A DNA stretch of 57,581 bases from an uncultured Azospirillum sp. (GTDB taxonomy: Bacteria > Pseudomonadota > Alphaproteobacteria > Azospirillales > Azospirillaceae): the NCBI RefSeq assembly GCF_946480385.1, contig NZ_CAMLJP010000024.1:1-57581 (forward strand). The letters run 5' to 3'. Under the pieces are notes generated by a model. That model was not told the origin of the DNA and made no database searches. It was given only the letters and a program-made list of their open reading frames with translations. The number at the start of each line of letters is the position of its first letter. Position 1 is the first letter of the stretch. Made by a program: the position numbers and the translations under genes. This document shows, in pieces, positions 32,543 through 41,871 of the stretch.

Positions 32543-34243
32543 TCAAAGCGAGGCGGCGACCGCGGGAGCGGGCGGGCTGTTCCGTTCGTCCTGCAGCAGG
32601 GCGAGGACGCGGTCGGTCATCCGCAGGGCGAGCGCGACGATGGTCATGGTCGGATGGTCCGCCCCCATGGTCGGGAAGACGGAACTGCCGGCGACATAGA
32701 GGTTGCCGACGCCATGAACCCGGCCATCGGGATCGACCACGCCGTGACGCGGCGATTCATGCATGCGGGTGGTGCCCATATGGTGCCAGCACCAGCCGAC
32801 ATCGGCCATCGTCGCCTCGTCCGCTGCCTCGGCCCCGTCCGCCACGGAAATCAGGCCGCGCCGCAGCAGGTCCTCGCGCAGCAGGCGCTGGGTCTCGGTC
32901 GCGCCCCGGCGGTCCTGATCGGTCAGGCGCCAGTCCACCCGCGGCAGGTTGCAGCCGAACGGATCGGTGGCGTGGTCCAGCGTCACCCGGCTTTCGGGGT
33001 TGGGCACCGGCTCCAGCACGGTTTCCAGGGTGAAGCGGCGGGGCAGCCAGCCGGGATCGATGGTGCTGTCGAACAGCGCATGGGTCAGCTGCGGCAGGCT
33101 GCGCAGGATGCGCGGGCCGGCATTGCGCAGCAGGCTCGCGGCCTCGTCCTCCGACACACCGAAGCGGCGGCAGCTGTGGCGCGACGGCAGGAGCCGCAGG
33201 TCGCGCATCGCCTTGAAGGCGTCCAGCGCCCCGGAATGGTAGGAGGCGACCAGATATGTGCGCGAGTTGGGCAGCCCATGCCGCTTCTGAAGCTCCGCCG
33301 TCGGCGAGAGCGCCAGCGCGATCGACGGATGCGGCCGCCGCAGCCGCCGCCGGGCGAGGCACAGGCTGACGTCGTAGAGCGTGCGGTGCTGCCCCTGCCG
33401 GGTCAGGCGGATCGGCGAGGTCTTGAAGCGCGGGTGGTCGGCGAAATAGCGGCCGACCAGATCGTTGCCGTTGCCCAGCCCCGCCGCCTGCACCTTGTTG
33501 GACAGCAGCAGGATGCGCGCATTCTCGATCCCGCCGCAGCCCAGCACGAACAGCCGGGCGCCGACCGTGAAGCTGGGGCCGGCCAGCGTGCGGACCTGCA
33601 CCCGTTCCACCGCGGTTGCGGTCGGGTTGGTGTCCAGCCCGGTGACGTTGGCGTTGAGGAAGGCGGTGATGTTGGCGGCCCGCCCGATCTCGGCGCGGTA
33701 GGCCTCGCCCATGCGGATCGGCGGGCTGAGCTGGGCGACACGGTTCTCGAAGGCGGTGCCGCCGTCCTCCTCTACCGGGATCAGCGCCGTCTTCGGCCCG
33801 CCGACCCGCTCCATCCAGAAATCGTTATCGTATTCGAAGGGTCCGAGGCCGAGCACGTCGTGCGAGCGCTCGTAATAGGGCATCAGCGTGTCGCGCGGGA
33901 TCGGCCAGCCGCTGCCGGGCATCCAGGGGCGCTCGGCGAAATCGCCCGGCTCCAGCGGGCGGGAGAAGCCGCCCCAGCAATTGGTGCTGCCGCCCAGATA
34001 GCGGCTGCGCGCGGTGGTCAGCCGTTCGTAGGGCAGGCCGACGTTGCGGCCGGCGTACAGCGCCTGGGAGATGCCGTCGACCTCCAGTCCGCCGCCTTCC
34101 AGCAGGACGACGCTTAAGCTGCCGCCCGCCAGTTCGCGCGCGATGGTCAGGCCGGCGGCACCGCCTCCGATCACGCACAGATCGCAGTCGATGTGCGTGC
34201 CGTTCAGGACATGGCGGGCGTCACGAAGCAAGCAGGCCTCCAT
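32543..34243 (-). CDS. GMC family FAD-dependent oxidoreductase
   Basis: 566 residues from ATG 34243 (GTG 34261 is also possible). The FAD-binding motif is CVIGGGAAGLTIARELAGG (residues ~22-40). A GMC substrate-type middle domain starts at RYLGGSTNCWGG, and the C-terminal signature has an active-site His in VGWCWHHMGTTRM and NLYVAGSSVFPTMGADHPT. Such enzymes oxidise alcohols, sugars or polyols. Alone in the strand between mug and a divergent stress gene. It lacks a signal peptide and any cytochrome or gamma subunit nearby. Confidence 0.9.
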   Translation of the reverse strand: MEACLLRDARHVLNGTHIDCDLCVIGGGAAGLTIARELAGGSLSVVLLEGGGLEVDGISQALYAGRNVGLPYERLTTARSRYLGGSTNCWGGFSRPLEPGDFAERPWMPGSGWPIPRDTLMPYYERSHDVLGLGPFEYDNDFWMERVGGPKTALIPVEEDGGTAFENRVAQLSPPIRMGEAYRAEIGRAANITAFLNANVTGLDTNPTATAVERVQVRTLAGPSFTVGARLFVLGCGGIENARILLLSNKVQAAGLGNGNDLVGRYFADHPRFKTSPIRLTRQGQHRTLYDVSLCLARRRLRRPHPSIALALSPTAELQKRHGLPNSRTYLVASYHSGALDAFKAMRDLRLLPSRHSCRRFGVSEDEAASLLRNAGPRILRSLPQLTHALFDSTIDPGWLPRRFTLETVLEPVPNPESRVTLDHATDPFGCNLPRVDWRLTDQDRRGATETQRLLREDLLRRGLISVADGAEAADEATMADVGWCWHHMGTTRMHESPRHGVVDPDGRVHGVGNLYVAGSSVFPTMGADHPTMTIVALALRMTDRVLALLQDERNSPPAPAVAASL

Positions 34244-34534
34244 ACCGGGGTAATAGACCACCCTTCTTGCCCCGGACGCGCGGCCTAGGCCGAGTGCTCA
34301 TTCGGCTATACCCCCGGCGCGTCCCCCTTGGCCGAATCGGTGCACAGGCGCGGCACCCCGGACGAACCGGACGGGGTGGTCCGGATGGGTGGGCAGCCGG
34401 CCGGCCAGTCTGCCGGGTGGAAGGGAACGACCGCCGCGCCCGACGGTTGAGGTGGCGAAGAAGGGCGCTTCGGCCCGGCCAAAAGGTCGGACTGTCGGCG
34501 ACCGGAAAACCATGCAATTGCAGGAGCCGCCTCC
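34244..34534. promoter_or_regulatory. Divergent region between GMC gene and DUF4142 gene
   Basis: 291 bp without a gene, GC-rich throughout. It must contain both promoters, but no consensus element or dyad was convincing. Confidence 0.4.
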
Positions 34535-35521
34535 ATGAAACGCCATCATCTTCTCGCGACCGCCGCCCTGGTCCTGTTCGCGGCCCCCACCCTGTCCCTT
34601 GCCCAGACGCCGACGCCGACCGCCAAGGTGACCGAAAAGGGTCAGGTGGCGCAGCAGGACATGACCTTCGCCAACAAGGCGGCGATCAGCGACCTGTTCG
34701 AAATCCAGGCGGGCAAGCTGGCGCAGGACCAGGCGAAGGACAAGGACGTCAAGCAGTTCGGCAGCCACATGGTGTCCGACCACACCAAGACCTCCGACGC
34801 CATGAAGGAGATGGCGCAGAAGAAGTCGATGACGCTGCCGACCAAGCTCGATTCCGAACATCAGCAGAAGCTGGACAAGCTGCGCGGCATGAAGGGTGAG
34901 CAGTTCGATTCCGCCTATATGCAGGGCCAGGTCGACGCCCACCAGACCGCTGTCTCGCTGTTCCGTGAGGAAGCGCAGAACGGCAAGGACGCCGACCTGA
35001 AGCGCTTCGCCGAACAGACCCTGCCGACGCTGGAACAGCATCTGCGCATGGCCCGCGACCAGCGCCCGAACGTCGCCTCCGCCGGTGCCGGTGCCGGCGC
35101 CGCCACCCAGCAGGGCGCCAGCATCGAGAAGATGATGGGCAAGGACGTCTACGGCGAGAACGGCAACAAGCTGGGCGACGTCGCCGACATCATCCTCGAC
35201 GCTCAGAGCGGCAAGGCCACCCAGGTGATCCTGAACCGTGGCGGCGTGCTGGGGATCGGCGCCAAGCAGGTGGCGCTGGACTACAACCTGCTGCGGACCG
35301 ACGGCGACCGCGTCGTCGCCCGTCAGGTGACCGAGGATCAGGTCAAGCAGATGGCGGAGTTCAAGTACGACGACAACACCGTCTCGCTGGGCAAGCGCAA
35401 CGGCGACCACAGCACCGGCAGCACCGGCAGCAATGCCAACCACAGCGGCATGTCCGGCGGCGATGCGGCCCATGGCACGGCCAACAGCCTGGACAGCACC
35501 AAGCCGCGCAACCCGCAGTGA
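34535..35521 (+). CDS. Exported DUF4142 / PRC-barrel fusion protein
   Basis: 328 residues. The signal peptide covers residues 1-23 (LATAALVLFAAPTLSLA|QT). The DUF4142 ferritin-like helical domain covers about 42-180, with HMVSDHTKTSDAM and AYMQGQVDAHQTAVSLF carrying its conserved His. A PRC-barrel covers about 197-270 (MGKDVYGENGNKLGDVADI, GKATQVILNRGGVLGIG). The Ser/Gly/His-rich tail is disordered. Both domains are common in alphaproteobacterial envelope stress proteins. The 72-residue hydrophilic gene follows in the same direction. Confidence 0.88.
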   Translation: MKRHHLLATAALVLFAAPTLSLAQTPTPTAKVTEKGQVAQQDMTFANKAAISDLFEIQAGKLAQDQAKDKDVKQFGSHMVSDHTKTSDAMKEMAQKKSMTLPTKLDSEHQQKLDKLRGMKGEQFDSAYMQGQVDAHQTAVSLFREEAQNGKDADLKRFAEQTLPTLEQHLRMARDQRPNVASAGAGAGAATQQGASIEKMMGKDVYGENGNKLGDVADIILDAQSGKATQVILNRGGVLGIGAKQVALDYNLLRTDGDRVVARQVTEDQVKQMAEFKYDDNTVSLGKRNGDHSTGSTGSNANHSGMSGGDAAHGTANSLDSTKPRNPQ

Positions 35522-35649
35522 TCTGGCTGCAGTGATCCGCGGGCCTGACGGTCACTGCTGATCCCGATTCCATCCGCCGGCCGCCGGGCGTCTTCTTCCC
35601 GGCGGTCGCGGACGGCCAAACGACACGGCCAACCGACGGAGATAACGCA

Positions 35650-35868
35650 ATGGCGAACGCCAACAAGAAGCACATGAGCCCGAGCGGACAGGGCAAGGGG
35701 AGCGGCACCGGCGCCAACACCGACCTGCCCGCCGGTTCGATCGGCGACAACGAGGTGCTGTCGAACCGCGACAAGTCCCGTCACACCGACGCCCGCGGCC
35801 TCGACAGCAAGGCCGTGCAGACCGAACAGATGCAGGACCACGTCGCCAACCACAATCCCGACAAGTAG
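35650..35868 (+). CDS. Small hydrophilic uncharacterised protein
   Basis: Not recognised as a named family. 72 residues, almost no hydrophobic residues, rich in Asn, Asp, Lys, Gly and Gln, so it is likely disordered like small desiccation/stress proteins. ATG 35650 follows CGGAG at 8-12 bases. 128 bp after the DUF4142-PRC gene and probably co-transcribed. A good terminator hairpin follows. Confidence 0.65.
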   Translation: MANANKKHMSPSGQGKGSGTGANTDLPAGSIGDNEVLSNRDKSRHTDARGLDSKAVQTEQMQDHVANHNPDK

Positions 35869-35895
35869 TGCGGGGCACCGGTTGAGGCGTTTCGG

Positions 35896-35924
35896 GACGG
35901 GACCGTGCGAAAGCCGGTCCCGTC
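35896..35924. terminator. Hairpin terminator between the small stress gene and trkH
   Basis: GACGGGACCG (35896-35905) and CGGTCCCGTC (35915-35924) are perfect 10-bp arms with a 9-base loop, followed by a short GTTTC. Located between convergent genes, so it may serve both. Confidence 0.65.
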
Positions 35925-35945
35925 GCCGTTTCAGCCCCGCAAGAC

Positions 35946-37406
35946 TCAGCCCCGCCAGAACTGCGGCATGAACAGCACCAGCACGGTGAATAGCTCCAGC
36001 CGGCCCAGCAGCATCGCCAGCGACAGCAGCCATTTGGCGGAATCCGGCAGGCTCGAGAAGTTGCCGGCCGGACCGATGACGTCGCCCAGGCCGGGGCCGA
36101 CATTGGCCAGCGCGGTCACCGCGGCGCTGGCGCTGGTGATGAAGTCCAGCCCCAGCGCCATCAGCGCGATGGTGGTGACGCTGTAGGCGGTGAAGAACAG
36201 CGCGAAGAAGACGATCACCGATCCCAGCACGTCGTCGTCCAGCTGCCGGTTGCCGTACTGGCGCGGGAAGACGCCGCGGGGATAGATCAGGTGGAGGAAA
36301 TGGGTGCGCAGCACCGTCACCATCACCTCGAACCGGAAGATCTTGATGCCGCCGGCGGTCGATCCGGTGCAGCCGCCGATGAAGGTCAGGCCGAAGAAGA
36401 CGCCGACCGCCAGATTCCCCCACAGGCTGTAGTCGGTATAGGCGTAGCCGGTGGTGGTGACGACCGAAACCACGTTGAAGGCGACCAGCCGCAGCGAATC
36501 GGCAAAGCCGTATCCGTGCTTGAGCGTCAGCCAGACGCTGAGCGGCAGGATCACCGCCGCCAGGAAGGTCAGGTAGGTGCGCACCTGGCTGTCGCGCCAC
36601 AGCGCGTCGCGCTGGCCGGTCAGGGTGCGGACATAGAGGACGAAGGGCAGGCTGCCCGCCAGCATGAACAGCGTCACCAGCCAGTGCAGCACCGGGTTTT
36701 TGAAATGGCTGATCGAGCTGTCGGAGGTGGAAAAGCCGCCGCTGGACAGGCTGGTCAGCGCATGCACCACCGCCTCGAACGGGGTCATGCCGGCCAGCCA
36801 ATAGCTGACGCCGCAGATCACCGTCAGCCCGGTATAGACGGCGGTGATAGCCTTGGCGATCTGCTGGGCGCGGGGCAGAACCTTCTGCGAGCGGTCGGAG
36901 GATTCGGTGCGGAAAAGCTGCATTCCGCCGACCCGCAGCGCCGGCAGCACCGCGATGGCGACGCCGATGATGCCGATGCCGCCCAGCCATTGCAGCAGCG
37001 CCCGCCACAGCAGGATTCCCTCCGTCGTCAGGTCCAGCCCGACCAGCACGGTCGATCCGGTGGTGGTCAGCCCCGACATCGTTTCGAAGAAGGCGTTGGC
37101 GTAGTTCAGCGACAGGTCGGGGAAATGACCGAACTGGAAGGGCAGAGCGGCGAAGGCCGCGGTGGTCGTCCAGGTCAGCGGCGTCAGCAGGAAGGCCTGC
37201 CGCAGCGACAGTCCACCATGAAGATGGCAGCGCGCGGACCAGGCCAGCACCCCGCCGCAGCCGGCGGTGAAGCCGGCGGAATAGAGGAAGATCCGCGCAT
37301 CCGGATTCCCATAGGCATAGTCGACCGCAGCCGGGATGAGCATCGTCGCGGCGAGCGCCAGCAGCACAATGGCGATGATGAACAGGATCGGCCTGAAATT
37401 CGGCAT
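35946..37406 (-). CDS. trkH: TrkH family potassium uptake protein
   Basis: 486 residues from ATG 37406, the normal TrkH length; 21 further in-frame codons (TTG 37469) lack conservation. Membrane protein with about ten helices and four pore repeats. The filter-like segments are visible at TMSGLTTTGSTVL, TSLSSGGFSTSD, VSVVTTTGYAYTD and TALANVGPGLG. Works with TrkA, encoded 71 bp upstream, to take up K+ driven by the membrane potential. Confidence 0.95.
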   Translation of the reverse strand: MPNFRPILFIIAIVLLALAATMLIPAAVDYAYGNPDARIFLYSAGFTAGCGGVLAWSARCHLHGGLSLRQAFLLTPLTWTTTAAFAALPFQFGHFPDLSLNYANAFFETMSGLTTTGSTVLVGLDLTTEGILLWRALLQWLGGIGIIGVAIAVLPALRVGGMQLFRTESSDRSQKVLPRAQQIAKAITAVYTGLTVICGVSYWLAGMTPFEAVVHALTSLSSGGFSTSDSSISHFKNPVLHWLVTLFMLAGSLPFVLYVRTLTGQRDALWRDSQVRTYLTFLAAVILPLSVWLTLKHGYGFADSLRLVAFNVVSVVTTTGYAYTDYSLWGNLAVGVFFGLTFIGGCTGSTAGGIKIFRFEVMVTVLRTHFLHLIYPRGVFPRQYGNRQLDDDVLGSVIVFFALFFTAYSVTTIALMALGLDFITSASAAVTALANVGPGLGDVIGPAGNFSSLPDSAKWLLSLAMLLGRLELFTVLVLFMPQFWRG

Positions 37407-37477
37407 GATGTCTCTGGGCGGGGAAAAGGGGCGGCGATAAAGGATCGGCGGAACTCGGCCGAACAGCAAAATCCCAA

Positions 37478-38857
37478 TCAGAAGAATTCCAGCCCGACGG
37501 CGAACAGCTTTTCGACCTTGCGCACCAGATCCGACGTCGCCATCACGATGACGCGGTCATGCGGTTCGATCACCGTCTGGCTGGTGGGGATGATGACCTC
37601 GCCGCCGCGGACCAGCGCGCCGATCATCATGCCGGCCGGCAGGCCGATGGTGCCGATGGGGCCGCTGACGGCGCGCGAGGTCTCCAGCGCCTCCGCCTCC
37701 ACCACCTCGCCGAAATTGTCCCCGATGGTCTGCACCGCCGCCACCCGGCCGCGCCGCACATGGCGCAGGATCGAGGAGACGGTGACCGCCGCCGGGTTGA
37801 CGACGACATCCATCCCCAGCCCGGCGACGATCGGCGCGTAGGAGGTCTTGTTCAACAGCGTGATCGCCCGGCCACAGCCGGCGCGCTTGGCCAGCAGCGA
37901 GGTGAAGACGTTGGTCTCGTCGTCGTTGGTGACGGCGACGATGGTCTCGGCCCGGCCGACCTGCGCCTCCTCCAGGATTTCGTGGTCGAGCGCGTCGCCG
38001 TTCAGCACCACCGTGCTGGAGCGCAGCGAACGCGAGATCAGCTCCGCCCGCGCCGCATTGCCCTCGATCATCTTGATGGAGATGCCGCGCATGTGGCGTT
38101 CGACGATCTGCGCCAGATTGAAGCCGACATTGCCGCCGCCGGCGATGACCAGCCGGCGGGCCGGCGCCTCGGTATGGCCGAACAGGGCGACGACGCGGAC
38201 GATGTCTGCGGTGCGGCAGACCAGATGCACGTCGTCGCCCAGCCGCAGCTGGTCGTTGCCCTTCGGCACGAAGCCGGTGCCGTCGCGGAAGACCGCCAGC
38301 ACGGCGGCGCGCAGGTCGGGAAACATCTCGGTCAGGCGGCGCAGCGGCGTGTTCAGCAGCGGCGAGCTGTTGGTGCAGTGGACGCCGATCAGATGCACCT
38401 TGGCGTCGGCCAGCGGCACCATCTCGAACGCGCCGGGGGAGCGCAGGCGGCGCGCGATGCTGTGGGCGATCTCCACCTCGGGCGAGATGACGACGCTGAT
38501 CGGCAGATGTTCCGGGGCGAACAGCTTCGACCATTCCGGCTGGAGATAGGCCTGCTTGCGGATGCGGGCGATGCGCAGCGGGATGTCGAACACCGAATGG
38601 GCGACCTGGCAGGCCACCATGTTGACCTCGTCGGAGTGGGTGACGGCAATCAGCATGTCGGCGTCGCGCGCCCCCGCCTGGGCCAGCACGTCGGGGTGCG
38701 AGGCGTAGCCGACCATGCCGCGCACGTCGTGGCTCTCGTCCATCCGCTGGGCAAGTTCGGTCGAGGTGTCGATGACCGTGATGTCGTTGTCTTCCAGCGC
38801 GAGATGCCGCGCGATGCTGGCTCCGACCTGTCCCGCCCCGCAGATGATGACCTTCAT
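37478..38857 (-). CDS. trkA: Trk system potassium transporter regulatory subunit TrkA
   Basis: 459 residues with two RCK modules, each a Rossmann domain plus TrkA-C. The first begins MKVIICGAGQVGASIARHL and the second RRLVIAGGGNVGFNLAQIVE (from ~233). It binds NAD(H) and gates TrkH at the inner membrane face. ATG 38857 is preceded by GGGGAGAG; the in-frame extension upstream is not conserved. In Alphaproteobacteria trkA often follows ntrYX, but no such genes are here. Confidence 0.95.
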   Translation of the reverse strand: MKVIICGAGQVGASIARHLALEDNDITVIDTSTELAQRMDESHDVRGMVGYASHPDVLAQAGARDADMLIAVTHSDEVNMVACQVAHSVFDIPLRIARIRKQAYLQPEWSKLFAPEHLPISVVISPEVEIAHSIARRLRSPGAFEMVPLADAKVHLIGVHCTNSSPLLNTPLRRLTEMFPDLRAAVLAVFRDGTGFVPKGNDQLRLGDDVHLVCRTADIVRVVALFGHTEAPARRLVIAGGGNVGFNLAQIVERHMRGISIKMIEGNAARAELISRSLRSSTVVLNGDALDHEILEEAQVGRAETIVAVTNDDETNVFTSLLAKRAGCGRAITLLNKTSYAPIVAGLGMDVVVNPAAVTVSSILRHVRRGRVAAVQTIGDNFGEVVEAEALETSRAVSGPIGTIGLPAGMMIGALVRGGEVIIPTSQTVIEPHDRVIVMATSDLVRKVEKLFAVGLEFF

Positions 38858-38964
38858 ACGCCCGCTCTCCCCCGCTTGCCGACCGCTCCGCCCCAGTTTG
38901 GCCGGAATTTGTGAGGAAATGACGGCGGGAGCGGAGCGTTGCAAGTCAAAGCGGTCCGGCAGGC

Positions 38965-38995
38965 GGGAATTCCGGCCCGAATCGCCGGAATTCCC
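38965..38995 (-). terminator. Hairpin terminator after the DUF4175 gene
   Basis: GGGAATTCCGGC and GCCGGAATTCCC form a perfect 12-bp stem with a 7-base loop, 9 bp beyond the stop of the leftward DUF4175 gene. Only a short, interrupted T run follows. Confidence 0.65.
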
Positions 38996-39004
38996 CGGCC
39001 GGTG

Positions 39005-41662
39005 TCAGAACTGCTTCAGCAGCCGGTCGATGTAGTTGCGTTCCTCCTGCGGGCGGCCGTACTGGCCGGAGCGGCGGCGGAGTTCGTCCAGAATCTCGCG
39101 GGCACGCTGGAGTTCCGACTGCTCGGGGATCTTCACGTCGTTGGAATCCTGCATGCCGTAGCCGGACGGGCGGCGGCCCAGCGGGTCGCGTCCCCGGCCC
39201 TGGCGGGGCATCTGGCCCTGCTGCTGGCCCATCATGGCCGGACCCTGCTGCCCCATCATCTGCTGGGCCATCTGTTCAGCCATGCCCTGCATGCCCTGCT
39301 GCAGCTGTTCCATCGCCTCCGTCTGCGACGGCACCGCGGCGCCGGGGGCGCCCTGCTGCAGCGCCTGGGCGGCGTCGCGCATGGCGCGCTCGGCACGGCC
39401 CAGCGGCTGCGGGATCTCGCCGCCCTGCTGTTCGCCCATGCGGCGCATCAACTCGCCCAGCTGGCGGCGCAGCGCCTCCTGCTGCTCGGCCTGCTTCTGC
39501 AGGGTTGGACTGCCGGGATTCTGCTGGCCGTTCTGGTTGCGGCGCTGGTTTTGCTGGCGACCGCGAGGCTGTTCGCCCTGCTGTCCCTGCTGCTGGTCCA
39601 TCGACTCCTGCGACTGGCGGAAGCTCTGGTCGAGGAGCTGCTGCTGCTGCTGCGCCAGCTTCTGCAGCTGCTGCATCATCTCCCAGGTCTGGTTCTGCTG
39701 CTGGGCCTGCTGCTGGTTCATCTGGGCCATGGCGCCGGAGCGCATGTTCTCCAGCATCTGCTGAAGCTGGGACAGCATCTGGCGGGCGGCGTCGCGCGAT
39801 CCCGTCTGCGCCATCTCGCGCATCTTGTCGAGCATCTGCTGCAGGTCGTTGCGGTCGGTCATCCGGTCGGCCATTTCCGGCGGGACCATCGGGATCTTCT
39901 CGCCGCGCTGCAGCGCCTCCATCATCCGCTGTTCCATGGCGTCCATGAACTTGTCGAGCGCCGCCTGCAACTCGTCCATCAGGCGGTTCAACTCTTCGTC
40001 GGAAGCGTTCTTGTCCAGCGCCTCGGACAGGCGCTTCTCGGCGTCGCGCAAATCCTTCTCCGCCAGCGACAGGCCGCCATCCTCGATCCGCAGGGCGGTT
40101 TCCCACAGAAGCTGCTGCAGGGCCGGAACGGCGTCTGCGCTCTGGTCCAACATCAGCCGGGCCATGGCGGTGCGCAGCGACAGGAAGGCGACGATGTCGT
40201 CGCCATAGGTGCCGGGGCGCGAGGAGATCTCCGCCAGCGCGCGGGCGACCTGGACCCGCGACTCCTGCGGATTGCGGGTCAGGATCTTGCGCTGGTTGAT
40301 GATGGCGCGGGCGACGGGATGGTTGAAGGTCCGTTCCGGCAGGATGATGGCGGCATCGTCCGACCGGCCGGTCTGGCCGGCGCCGTCGGTCGCGGTAAGC
40401 CGCACCGTCACCGGCATGCCGGCCCAGGGGTGGGCGGTCAGGTCCTGGAAGGCGGTGGCGTGCGCCTCCTTCGGGCGGACGCCGGGCAGCGACAGCGGGA
40501 ATTCCAGCACCGGGTCGGCTTCGGTCTTCTGCACGTCCTTCTTGGCGGCGCCGGGCTGCGGCGGGACCTCGGGCGCAAGGCGGATCTGCGCCTTCACCTC
40601 GGTCAGGCCGTAATCGTCGCGGGCGGCATAGTCCAGCTTCAGCGCGCCGCGTTCGCCGGCTGCGGGCGGATTGGCGTGGGCGATGATGGGCGCGCGGTCG
40701 GGCACCACCTCGATCGGCCAAGAACCCAGTGTGCGCCCGCCCTGGGTGACGGCGATGCGGGTGCCGCCGGTCACCGGCTTCTGCACCTGGAAATTGGTCG
40801 AATCCACCGCCTCGAACGGACCGGTCTGGTCGCCGGCCTCCAGGCTGGGGGTGCCGCCGCCGCCGGTGACGCGGGCCAGCACGAGGCTGCCCTGCGGCAC
40901 CTTCACCGGCTGGTCGGCGGGGTGGTCGGCAGTGGGGGTGCCGGCGGCTGGCTTCGCAGCGGACTTGGCGGTGGAGCCGGATTTCAGGAAGACCGGCGGC
41001 AGGCCGGTATAGTCGGGCGGGTTGATCCACAGGTCGAGCGTCGCCGCCGCCGTGGCGGTGCCGCCGGCGAAATGGGGGGTCAGAGCGGCGGCGATGCGCG
41101 GGCGCCAGTCGCCCCAGGCGGCGGCACCGGCGACCACCAGGGTCAGGATCACCAGGGCGCGCAAGGCATAGCGGTCGTGCGACGGCACCTCGGTTCCCGG
41201 CCAGGCGACGCGCAGGCCGCGCATGGCGGCGCGCGTGCGTTCCTGGTGCAGGCGCCACAGTGCCTGGGCGGTCGGGTCGTTGCCGGCGGGCCGGTCGCGC
41301 AGGGTGTGCAGCGGACGGTGGGCGAGACCGCTGTCCCGCTCCAGCCGGCGGCGGGCCTCATCCTCGGCCGGGCTGCGGAAGCGCCTGACCCCGATGACGA
41401 GCGATAGCAGGAAGGCGGCGGCGAGCACCAGCAGGGCCAGCCCATGCAGCCAGCCCGGCAGCAGGACCAGCAGATTCAGCAGCGCCAGCGCCAGGAAGGC
41501 GCCCAGCACCGACAGCGGCGCCCACAGCGCCGGCCCCAGCCGTTCCCACAGCAGCGCCGCGCGCGCCTGGGCAAGGCGGAAGCGCGGCTCGGTCACGCCG
41601 TCGCTGTCGGGAATCCCGTTCGGGCGCTGTCCGGAGTCGCCGCGTCGCTCGTTCTGCTTCAT
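39005..41662 (-). CDS. TIGR02302/DUF4175 family membrane protein with Gln/Met-rich region
   Basis: 885 residues. Two N-terminal helices (about 46-65 and 69-89) and a third near 165-185 anchor the protein, followed by an Ig-like/periplasmic part (to ~520). A long charged helical segment follows, then a striking Gln/Met/Gly-rich low-complexity stretch (~640-830) with runs of Q and MGQQ-type repeats. The layout is the signature of the alphaproteobacterial TIGR02302 family. Function is unknown; an envelope role is likely. The C-terminal ~40 residues (PEQSELQRAREILDELRRRS) are conserved. Confidence 0.9.
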   Translation of the reverse strand: MKQNERRGDSGQRPNGIPDSDGVTEPRFRLAQARAALLWERLGPALWAPLSVLGAFLALALLNLLVLLPGWLHGLALLVLAAAFLLSLVIGVRRFRSPAEDEARRRLERDSGLAHRPLHTLRDRPAGNDPTAQALWRLHQERTRAAMRGLRVAWPGTEVPSHDRYALRALVILTLVVAGAAAWGDWRPRIAAALTPHFAGGTATAAATLDLWINPPDYTGLPPVFLKSGSTAKSAAKPAAGTPTADHPADQPVKVPQGSLVLARVTGGGGTPSLEAGDQTGPFEAVDSTNFQVQKPVTGGTRIAVTQGGRTLGSWPIEVVPDRAPIIAHANPPAAGERGALKLDYAARDDYGLTEVKAQIRLAPEVPPQPGAAKKDVQKTEADPVLEFPLSLPGVRPKEAHATAFQDLTAHPWAGMPVTVRLTATDGAGQTGRSDDAAIILPERTFNHPVARAIINQRKILTRNPQESRVQVARALAEISSRPGTYGDDIVAFLSLRTAMARLMLDQSADAVPALQQLLWETALRIEDGGLSLAEKDLRDAEKRLSEALDKNASDEELNRLMDELQAALDKFMDAMEQRMMEALQRGEKIPMVPPEMADRMTDRNDLQQMLDKMREMAQTGSRDAARQMLSQLQQMLENMRSGAMAQMNQQQAQQQNQTWEMMQQLQKLAQQQQQLLDQSFRQSQESMDQQQGQQGEQPRGRQQNQRRNQNGQQNPGSPTLQKQAEQQEALRRQLGELMRRMGEQQGGEIPQPLGRAERAMRDAAQALQQGAPGAAVPSQTEAMEQLQQGMQGMAEQMAQQMMGQQGPAMMGQQQGQMPRQGRGRDPLGRRPSGYGMQDSNDVKIPEQSELQRAREILDELRRRSGQYGRPQEERNYIDRLLKQF

Positions 41663-41843
41663 GCCGCCCCCTCCGCGCCGAAATGCAGCCGGTCCGGCGG
41701 TTCGCTTGGCGTCGCCGGCCGGTCATGCTGCGCGAACCAATCATATAGGCGCCGCTTGCGGCTTTTGCCCACCGACTCGTTCACCGGCGCAATGCTACAG
41801 CCCATCATTGCGCCATGGCGAAACTATGACGCGCGGCGATCCG

Positions 41844-41855
41844 CCGAAATTTCGG
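41844..41855 (-). terminator. Palindrome after the EamA gene, possible terminator
   Basis: CCGAAATTTCGG is a perfect 12-bp palindrome, flanked by GCGCG and CGCGC that can extend the fold imperfectly. It lies 16 bp beyond the leftward EamA stop. It could equally be an operator of the unseen promoter in 41663-41871. Confidence 0.35.
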
Positions 41856-41871
41856 GGCGCGCGGGGTGGCG

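Noticed and set aside
39200..39800. CRISPR-like or tandem repeats of CTGCTGC type.
   Set aside because: These are codons of the Gln-rich stretch of the DUF4175 protein, without regular repeat-spacer structure.
38939..41407. An 822-codon plus-strand open frame opposite the DUF4175 gene.
   Set aside because: The Leu/His/Arg repeats are the antisense of the Gln-rich region. The minus-strand protein has membrane helices and family landmarks.
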